From the NCBI RefSeq assembly GCF_016464425.1, contig NZ_JADDKQ010000009.1, forward strand, positions 124,001 through 188,000: a stretch of 64,000 bases of DNA, written 5' to 3'. Origin of the DNA: Actinotalea solisilvae. Lineage in GTDB: Bacteria > Actinomycetota > Actinomycetes > Actinomycetales > Cellulomonadaceae. The notes under the pieces were generated by a model, which worked only from the letters and a program-made list of their open reading frames with translations, was not told the origin of the DNA and searched no databases. Positions 7,654 through 14,232 of the stretch are shown here, one piece after another (the first letter of the stretch is position 1; every line of letters begins with the position of its first letter). Made by a program: the position numbers and the translations under genes.

Positions 7654-8457
7654 GTGCCCACGCCCTCCCCCGCCCGCGACCTGCCGCACCTCCTCGACCG
7701 GCTCGAGGCCGACCCGGGCCGGCCGCGCCTCACCTGGTACGGACCGGGTGGCGAGCGCATCGAGCTCTCCGGCCACGTGCTCGTCAACTGGGTGACCAAG
7801 ACGACGAACCTGCTCGTCGAGGAGCTCGACGCCGGCCCGGGCACCCGGGTCCTGGTGGACCTGCCCCCGCACTGGCGCACCGTGGTGTGGGCGCTCGCGG
7901 CCTGGCGTGCGGGCGCGTGCGTCGTCCTCACGGGCCGCGGGCCGGGAGGAGCGGCCGACGGTGCCGACGCTGCCGACGCCGTGCCGTGCGACGTCGTCGT
8001 CACGGACCGCCCGCAGGCGCACCCCGGTGCGGGGCGCCCCGACGTCGTCGCGGTCGCCCTCCCCGCGCTCGCGCGGCGCTGGGAGGGCGAGCTGCCGACC
8101 GGCGCGCTCGACGCGGCGTCGTCGGTCATGACCTACGGCGACGCCCTCGGGTTCGTGCCGCCCAGGGACGCGGCCGCGCCCGCCGTCGCCGGCCCGGGCG
8201 CCGCCGACGGCGCGACGCACGCCGCGCTGCTCGGGTGGGCCACGGCGGCGGGCGCGGGCCTGCGCCGCACCCCCGGCCCGGAGCGCGTGCTGCTCGAGCC
8301 GACGGACCACGGCGTGGACGCGGTCCTCGGCGCGGCCCTCGCCGCGCTCGCGGACGACGGGTCGGTCGTCCTGCTCGCCCCCGCGGTGACCGCGGAGCTC
8401 GCCGGCACGCCCGCGCGGCGCGAGGCCCTCGTCGCGGGCGAGCGCGTCACGGGCTGA
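7654..8457 (+). CDS. TIGR03089-family actinobacterial protein (AMP-binding-like)
   Basis: 267 residues from a GTG that is probably leaderless. The N-terminal third matches the conserved TIGR03089 pattern: LTWYGPGGERIELSGHVL, NWVTKTTNLLVEELDAG, then LPPHWRTVVWALAAWRAG. This is reminiscent of the N-terminal part of acyl-CoA synthetase/AMP-binding enzymes, but the ATP-binding core (YTSGTTG-type motif) is not visible, so an adenylating activity is doubtful. The family is restricted to actinobacteria and often lies near LCP, manA or rml genes. Function unknown. It faces manA tail to tail with 21 bp between them. I am confident of the family and make no functional claim. Confidence 0.75.
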   Translation: MPTPSPARDLPHLLDRLEADPGRPRLTWYGPGGERIELSGHVLVNWVTKTTNLLVEELDAGPGTRVLVDLPPHWRTVVWALAAWRAGACVVLTGRGPGGAADGADAADAVPCDVVVTDRPQAHPGAGRPDVVAVALPALARRWEGELPTGALDAASSVMTYGDALGFVPPRDAAAPAVAGPGAADGATHAALLGWATAAGAGLRRTPGPERVLLEPTDHGVDAVLGAALAALADDGSVVLLAPAVTAELAGTPARREALVAGERVTG

Positions 8458-8478
8458 GCCGGCGACGCGGTCCGGGGG

Positions 8479-9675
8479 TCAGGGCACGTCGGCCTGGACG
8501 ACCGTGCCACGACCCACCGCGCTGAGCGCGCCGTCGGCGGCGGGCACGAAGGCGGCGTCGCCGCGCGTCAGGGTCAGCGAGGCGTCCCCGGCGGCGGCCA
8601 CGGTGACCTCCCCGTCGAGGCACAGCAGCACGCGCGGGCCGCGCCCGGGCAGGTGGTGCGTCCCGCCGTCGACGACGGTCGTGACCGAGAGCTCGAAGTC
8701 GTCGACCGGCGCGTAGAAGACCTTGCTCGCGCCGTAGAAGCGCTCGGGCGCGATGCGGATGGGCGGGGCCGCGACGTAGTCGACGTTCGCGAGCAGCTCG
8801 GGGATGTCGATGTGCTTGGCGGTCAGCCCCGCGCGCAGCACGTTGTCCGAGTTCGCCATGACCTCGACCGCGACGCCCTTGAGGTACGCGTGCACCCCGC
8901 CCGCGGGGACGAACATCGCCTCGCCCGGCTCCAGCGTCACGGGGTTGAGCAGGAGGGACACGACGACGCCCGGGTCCCCCGGGTAGGCCTCGGCGAGCCG
9001 GACGACCGTGCGGTCGGCGCGCGGCGACGGCGACCCGTCCTCGAGGCGGCGCCGGCACGCCCGCGCGACCTCGTCGACGGCCTCGGCCGGCGGGCGCAGG
9101 TCGGGCTCGAGGAGGCTCCGGAACGCCGTGCGGATGCCCTCGTAGGTCGGCTGCGCGGTGAGCAGGCCGTGCAGCTCGGTCGCGAGCGGGGCGTCGAGGC
9201 CCGCGAGCAGCTCGGCGGCCCGGCGCGGGGCACGGAAGCCGCAGAGCGCGTCGAAGCGGGTGAGGGCATAGACGAGCTCGGGCTTGTGGTTGGGGTCGCG
9301 GTAGTTGCGGCGCGCGTCGTCCACGGGGACGCCGCGGGCCTCCTCGGCGTCGAACCCCTCGCGGGCGCGGGCGATGGTGGGGTGCACCTGGAGCGAGAGC
9401 GGGCGCTCGGCCGCGATGACCTTGAGCAGGTACGGCAGCGACGGGCCGAAGCGCGCGACGACGTCGTCCCCCATGACGTCCCCGGGCGACCGCGCGATGA
9501 CGGCGTCCAGCGGCACGGCCTCGCCGTGGAGGTCGACGAGCGAGGGCGCGGCGGGGTGCGCGCCGAACCACATCTCGGCGGTCGGTCCGTCGGCGGGGGG
9601 CACGCCGAGCAGCTCGGGGATCGCGGTCCGCGAGCCCCAGGCGTAGTGCCGGGGGGCGCCGTGCAGCTGGTGCAT
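8479..9675 (-). CDS. manA: Mannose-6-phosphate isomerase, class I
   Basis: 398 residues, the usual size for type I phosphomannose isomerase. The zinc ligands are all present: Gln96 and His98 in PLSLQVHPT, Glu133 in HKPELVYAL, and His262 in PAGGVHAYLKG. EMWFGAHPAAPS and the FRAPRRAAELL segment are further family marks. The enzyme interconverts fructose-6-phosphate and mannose-6-phosphate in the cytoplasm. It feeds GDP-mannose and so the lipid-linked mannose that the PIG-V-like transferase upstream would consume. A GAGGGA ribosome site precedes the ATG at 9675. Its upstream neighbour on the same strand, the subtilase, ends at 9787 with a hairpin between, so manA probably has its own promoter. 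Confidence 0.95.
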   Translation of the reverse strand: MHQLHGAPRHYAWGSRTAIPELLGVPPADGPTAEMWFGAHPAAPSLVDLHGEAVPLDAVIARSPGDVMGDDVVARFGPSLPYLLKVIAAERPLSLQVHPTIARAREGFDAEEARGVPVDDARRNYRDPNHKPELVYALTRFDALCGFRAPRRAAELLAGLDAPLATELHGLLTAQPTYEGIRTAFRSLLEPDLRPPAEAVDEVARACRRRLEDGSPSPRADRTVVRLAEAYPGDPGVVVSLLLNPVTLEPGEAMFVPAGGVHAYLKGVAVEVMANSDNVLRAGLTAKHIDIPELLANVDYVAAPPIRIAPERFYGASKVFYAPVDDFELSVTTVVDGGTHHLPGRGPRVLLCLDGEVTVAAAGDASLTLTRGDAAFVPAADGALSAVGRGTVVQADVP

Positions 9676-9761
9676 CGTCCCTCGTTCCGTCCGCGTCCGT
9701 CGGGCTCGGCCGGTGGGGGCGGCCGGGGGTCGGACCGCCCGCGCCGACGCGCCGCGAGCGG

Positions 9762-9779
9762 GCGACCGTCGGCGGTCGC
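9762..9779 (-). terminator. Hairpin after the subtilase gene
   Basis: GCGACCG (9762-9768), loop TCGG, CGGTCGC (9773-9779): a perfect 7-bp stem just downstream of the subtilase stop at 9787. No U-tract follows, as is common in high-GC actinobacteria. Confidence 0.5.
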
Positions 9780-9786
9780 GCCCACC

Positions 9787-12700
9787 CTAGTGGGTGAAGT
9801 ACCCCGCTACGTCCATGATCAGGTTGGTTCGTGCGCTCTCGCTGAACACGGACACCTGCCCCGCGTCACCCAGTCGGACGATCGCGAGATTCGGCTCGTC
9901 GCGAGCGAAGACCGGGTTGAGGTTGGACACGAACGGCACGACGGTCGGCGTCCGGCGCGGGAAGACGCGCACGTTCGAGACCCCCTGCGGGTAGACCGCC
10001 GTGACGTTGAGGACCGCGGCGGTCGCCGACGACGGCACGCCCCCCTGCCCGGCGACCGCGGCGTGGACCGTGACGCCCGGCTGCAGCGGCCCGGGCAGGC
10101 CGATGCCGCCGCCCGACCAGACGATCCGCGCCGGCTCGAGCGGGTGGAACCCGTGGTCGCCGGTCGGCGCGTAGTAGCCGGCGAGGTCGGCGATGAGCGA
10201 CACGTCGGCGCTCTGCGTGTAGAGGCGCACCCTGCCCCCGTCGCCCACGGGGACCGTGACGAGGTTGGGCTGGTCGCGGCCGGGCTCGAGGTTGAGGTTC
10301 GAGACGAACGGCGGCTCCTGGTCCTCGGACGCGGCCGGGGTCGGGTAGACCCGGACGTTCGTCCACGTCGACGGCGCGACGCCGGTGACGTTGAGGACGA
10401 CGGCGCTCGCGTCCACCGGCACGCCCTGGACGCCCGCGACCGTGAGGTCGACCCACTGCCCCGCGGGGACGCGGCGCAGGACCGTGCCCGGCGCGCTGCC
10501 GGCCCAGTGCGTGAGCCGGACGGGGTCGACCGGCTCGTACGCCGTCGCGCCGCCCGGGCTGTAGTAGCCCGCGAGGTCGCCGAGCAGGTGCGCGAGCATG
10601 CCGTCGTTGGCCAGGGTGATCGACTGGCCCACGCCCAGCATGACGGTGACGAGGTTGGGCTGGTCGACGCCCGGCACGACGTTGAGGTTCGAGATCATCG
10701 GCGGCGGGCCGGGCGTCGCCGGGGTCGGGTAGACCCGGACGTTGCCCACGGCCGACGGTGTCACCGCGGTGACGTTGAGCACGACGGCGGTCGCCTCCGG
10801 CGGCACGTAGGGCGAGAGGTCGACGGTGATCGGGGCGCCCGGCGTGACGCGGCCCGACGCCCCGACCCCGGCGATGGTGTTGAGCACGCGCGAGGGCGCG
10901 ACCGGCGTGAACCGCTCGCCGCCCGCGGCGACCGTGAACCAGCTCCGCGCCGGCCGGTCCTGGACCGAGCCGTCCGTCGCGGTGAGCCCGGCGACGACCA
11001 CCTCGTAGTGCGAGCCCCGGACCAGCGGCTGGGTGGGCCGCAGCGTGGCGACGCCCGCGGCCGCGTCGAACCCGACGGTCGACGGGACGGTCACGCCCGC
11101 GCCGTCGACGAGGCGGACCGTGCCGGTGCCCACGGACCCGGGCGCGACGTCCGGTCCCGTGCGGACCGCGACGACGGCGTTCGTCGCCACGCCGCTCGCG
11201 TGCCGAGCCGGGTCGATGCCCTCGACCCAGGCGCCGAGCAGGGGCGGCCACGCGTCGACCTGCGCGAGCAGCCCGATCCCGCCGTCGGCCCGGGCGTAGA
11301 CGAGGTCGGCGTCGCCGTCGCCGTCGTGGTCACGGACCGTCGTCCGGGTACCGGAGGCCGGCTGCGACGAGGGGCCGCCCCCGGACACGTACTGCGCGCC
11401 CGCGAAGGTGCCGTCGGCCCGCTGCCCGAGGAGCACCCAGCCGCTCGAGGACGGGACCACGAGGTCGCTGCGCCCGTCGCCGTCCATGTCGGCCGGCGCG
11501 GGGGTGGCGGCGGCCGTGACGTCGAGGAAGGTGAGCGGCGCGGCGAACCCGCGGCCGCCGTGCGCGAGGACCACGGAGCCGTACCGCACGCTCACGACGT
11601 CCTCGATCCCGTCGCCGTCCACGTCGGCGCCGACGAGGGACGTCGCGCCGGGAGCCGCCGGGACCGGCGTCCCGGGCGCGAACGCGCCGTCGGCGGCGCG
11701 GAGCAGGACAGTCCCGTCAGCGGACACGACGTCGTCGCGCCCGTCGCGGTCGACGTCGACGAGGCCGTGCGGCGCGGCGCCCGCGGCGGGGAAGCGCTCG
11801 ACCGCGACGCCGCCGGCGCCGTCGCCGCGCAGCACCGCGACCCCGGGCGCAGCGGAGGCGACGAGCGCCTCCGCGTCGCCGGACGGCACGACGCCCGCGC
11901 TCCCGACCCGCAGGTCGCCCGTGGTGTCCACCCGGTCCGCGACGAGGACGCCGCCGTCCGCGCGGACGCGCCACGTCCCGTCGTCGGCCGTCCCGGCGCT
12001 CGCGGTCGCGTAGACCTCGGCGACGCCGTCGCCGTCGAGGTCCGCGGCCCCGACCTGCGGGCGCAGGCCGCGCTCGGTCCCGAGGCGCACGTCGACGTGG
12101 GGCCCGAAGCGGCCGTCGGCGAGGCCCGGCAGGACGCGGACGGCCGGGGCGATCCCCGCTCCGCCGCCCGGCAGCGCGACCCAGTGCACCGTGGACCGGA
12201 CGACGTCGAGGACCCCGTCGCCGGTGACCTCGGCGAGGACGGTGTCCGTGACGTCGCCCGCAGCGCTGGACGAGAGCGTCGCGGGGGCCGCGAACACGAG
12301 CGGGCCGGCCGGCTGGACGTCGGTGCGCCGCGCCACGACGCGGTAGCTGCCGACGCCCGGCGCGCCGGACTCCGCGGCCACGCGCACGAACCACGGGCCC
12401 GTCGCGTCGACCTCGACGTACGTCGTGCCGAGGCTGCTCGACAGGAGGCGCCCGTCGCCGTCCCGGATCTCGACGGCCACGTCCGCGTGGACGAAGCCGG
12501 GGGCGGGCGTGACCTGGACCTGGAGGGCGTGCCGGTCCTCGGGCGACGACGGCTGCACGAGGACCCAGTCGGCGTCCCCCTCGGTCTCGAGCGCGCCCTC
12601 GCGGACGGCCGCCTGCGCACCCACCGCGAGCGGGACCGCGCCCTCCAGCAGGTCGTCCGCGCCGCCGTCGCCGACAAGGCGGTCGAGCGGCACCGACCGC

Positions 12701-14004
12701 ACGGTGCCGAGCGCCGCCGCGGCGTCGAGCACGCCGCGGCCGTAGAACGGGTCGGTGCCGCGCGGCCCGGCGTCGCGCGCCGTCGAGGTGATCGCCGCCT
12801 CGACCTGCGCGGGCGTCCGCCGGGCCTGGGCCTCGACGAGGGCCGCGACGCCGCTCACGAGCGGCGTCGAGAACGAGGTGCCGCTGGGGTAGGCGATGCC
12901 GCCCGCGCGGTGCGGGGCCGCGATCGCGACGCCCGGCGCCACGACCGTGACCTCGTCGCCCCAGCTCGAGAACGGGGCGAGGGTGCCGTCGTCGTCGACC
13001 GCTCCCACCGCGAGCGCGCCGTCGATCTGGGCGGCGTAGGCGGCCGGGTACTCGACGGCGCCCGTGCGGGAGTTGCCCGAGGCCATGACGACGACGACGC
13101 CGCGGTCGACGGCCCAGCGGACGGCGTCACGCAGGAAGGGCGACTCGCCGGGCCCGCCGAGGGAGAGGTTGATGACGTCGGCGCCGTGGTCCACGGCCCA
13201 GCCGATGCCCTCGATGACGTCGGCGTCGGTGCCGCGGCCGCTCGCGTCGAGCACCTTGACGGGCAGGACCGACGCGCCCCACGCCGCGCCGACGCTCCCG
13301 ATGCCGTTGTCCCCGCGCGCGGCGGCGACGCCGGCGACGGCGGTCCCGTGGCCGTGGTCGTCGGTCGCGTCGGCGTCGCCGTTCACCGCGTCCCACCCGG
13401 GCAGCAGCGCGCCTGCGAGGTCGGGGTGCGGGGCGACACCCGTGTCGAGCACCGCGACGACGACGCCCGTGCCCGTCGTCACGTCCCACGCACGCGGGAG
13501 CCGGACGAGGTCGATGTAGGGCCACGCGACGTCGAGCTCGGGGTCGTCCGTCCAGGCGGTCACGGCGCGCACGTGGTCGGGGGCGACCTCGGCCACGCGC
13601 GGGTCGCCCTCGAGCTCGGCCGCGAGCGCGGCCGCGTCCTGGTCCCCGACCGGCACGACGACGACGTCCCCGGGCAGCTCCTCCTGCGCGGGCGCCGTCC
13701 CGGCGTCCGCCAGCGCGTCCCGCTCCTGGCCCGCCGAGACCGTGGGCTCGAACCGCACGAGGAGGGATTCCGGGGCGGCGGCCTCGAGCGGCGGCGCCGC
13801 AGGCTCGGCGACGGCCTCGCGGTCGGGCACGGGTCCGGTGGTCGGGTCGTCCGACGCCGACGCCGACGTCGGCGCCGACACCACCGGGACCGCCGCGACG
13901 GGACCCGACGCGGCCGCGGGCGGCGGGGCCGCCTGGGCCGGCCACGCCACGCCCGCGCACGCCACGAGCGCCAGGACCGTCACCGCACCGCGTCGTCGCA
14001 CCAC
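9787..14004 (-). CDS. Secreted S8 subtilase with FG-GAP motifs and a C-terminal triple repeat
   Basis: I start at the GTG at 14004 (a second GTG follows at 14001) because GGAGG lies five bases upstream and a classical signal peptide begins there (VVRRRGAVTVLALVACAG, cleavage near WPAQA-A). The protein has 1,405 residues. A possible inhibitor prodomain is at about 75-150. The catalytic domain at about 170-430 has Asp187 (VLDTG), His219 (HGHGT), the oxyanion Asn311 (ASGN) and Ser377 (SGTSFST). Residues about 600-960 carry at least six calcium-binding FG-GAP/VCBS motifs of the type DxDGDGxxD, suggesting a beta-propeller. An Ig-like Big_5-type domain follows (GTVRLVDGAGVTVPS). The C-terminus has three repeats each ending in DLAGYY or DVAGYF. 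No sortase motif. An extracellular or wall-associated protease is predicted; the target is unknown. Confidence 0.9.
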   Translation of the reverse strand: MVRRRGAVTVLALVACAGVAWPAQAAPPPAAASGPVAAVPVVSAPTSASASDDPTTGPVPDREAVAEPAAPPLEAAAPESLLVRFEPTVSAGQERDALADAGTAPAQEELPGDVVVVPVGDQDAAALAAELEGDPRVAEVAPDHVRAVTAWTDDPELDVAWPYIDLVRLPRAWDVTTGTGVVVAVLDTGVAPHPDLAGALLPGWDAVNGDADATDDHGHGTAVAGVAAARGDNGIGSVGAAWGASVLPVKVLDASGRGTDADVIEGIGWAVDHGADVINLSLGGPGESPFLRDAVRWAVDRGVVVVMASGNSRTGAVEYPAAYAAQIDGALAVGAVDDDGTLAPFSSWGDEVTVVAPGVAIAAPHRAGGIAYPSGTSFSTPLVSGVAALVEAQARRTPAQVEAAITSTARDAGPRGTDPFYGRGVLDAAAALGTVRSVPLDRLVGDGGADDLLEGAVPLAVGAQAAVREGALETEGDADWVLVQPSSPEDRHALQVQVTPAPGFVHADVAVEIRDGDGRLLSSSLGTTYVEVDATGPWFVRVAAESGAPGVGSYRVVARRTDVQPAGPLVFAAPATLSSSAAGDVTDTVLAEVTGDGVLDVVRSTVHWVALPGGGAGIAPAVRVLPGLADGRFGPHVDVRLGTERGLRPQVGAADLDGDGVAEVYATASAGTADDGTWRVRADGGVLVADRVDTTGDLRVGSAGVVPSGDAEALVASAAPGVAVLRGDGAGGVAVERFPAAGAAPHGLVDVDRDGRDDVVSADGTVLLRAADGAFAPGTPVPAAPGATSLVGADVDGDGIEDVVSVRYGSVVLAHGGRGFAAPLTFLDVTAAATPAPADMDGDGRSDLVVPSSSGWVLLGQRADGTFAGAQYVSGGGPSSQPASGTRTTVRDHDGDGDADLVYARADGGIGLLAQVDAWPPLLGAWVEGIDPARHASGVATNAVVAVRTGPDVAPGSVGTGTVRLVDGAGVTVPSTVGFDAAAGVATLRPTQPLVRGSHYEVVVAGLTATDGSVQDRPARSWFTVAAGGERFTPVAPSRVLNTIAGVGASGRVTPGAPITVDLSPYVPPEATAVVLNVTAVTPSAVGNVRVYPTPATPGPPPMISNLNVVPGVDQPNLVTVMLGVGQSITLANDGMLAHLLGDLAGYYSPGGATAYEPVDPVRLTHWAGSAPGTVLRRVPAGQWVDLTVAGVQGVPVDASAVVLNVTGVAPSTWTNVRVYPTPAASEDQEPPFVSNLNLEPGRDQPNLVTVPVGDGGRVRLYTQSADVSLIADLAGYYAPTGDHGFHPLEPARIVWSGGGIGLPGPLQPGVTVHAAVAGQGGVPSSATAAVLNVTAVYPQGVSNVRVFPRRTPTVVPFVSNLNPVFARDEPNLAIVRLGDAGQVSVFSESARTNLIMDVAGYFTH
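9790..10800 (-). repeat. Three C-terminal LNVT-type protein repeats in the subtilase
   Basis: Three units of about 125 codons share the pattern A-V-V-L-N-V-T-x-V-x-P, N-V-R-V-Y/F-P, S-N-L-N-x-x-x-x-x-D-x-P-N-L, ending D-h-A-G-Y-Y/F. They begin near 10800, 10412 and 10034. The same three-unit block closes the CAP-domain protein at 62-63 kb. The boundaries are approximate. Confidence 0.75.
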
Positions 14005-14163
14005 TGCCCCCTCCGGCGGCGCACGGTGCGCCTCGGTGAGCATCGGCAGCCCGGCACCCGACTTGAGCGGTCCGGGCGCGCCCGCCCGGGTCGTCCCGGT
14101 GCGCCCGGGATGTGCCGGCGCCGCACGGGCGCCCTCCGGCACGCCGGCGACCAGGTGTCCGGT

Positions 14164-14183
14164 GTGTCCCCTGGTCGGGACAC
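14164..14183. promoter_or_regulatory. Perfect inverted repeat between divergent secreted-protein genes
   Basis: GTGTCCC (14164-14170), six-base spacer CTGGTC, GGGACAC (14177-14183). It lies in the 228-bp divergent region between the subtilase (leftward, from 14004) and the amidase (rightward, from 14233), 50 bp before the amidase start. It could be an operator or an mRNA hairpin. I see no convincing -35/-10 pair for either gene here. Confidence 0.35.
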
Positions 14184-14232
14184 CCCCCGAGGTGTTCCCC
14201 TGGACCCCTCACACCGCTCGGGGGTCCCACGC

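Noticed and set aside
8653..14232. Very long plus-strand open frame opposite manA and the subtilase
   Set aside because: It is an antisense shadow created by high GC: low-complexity Arg/Gly/Asp/Val sequence with no motifs, while the minus strand encodes clear enzymes. Only the part from the ATG at 14233 is real.
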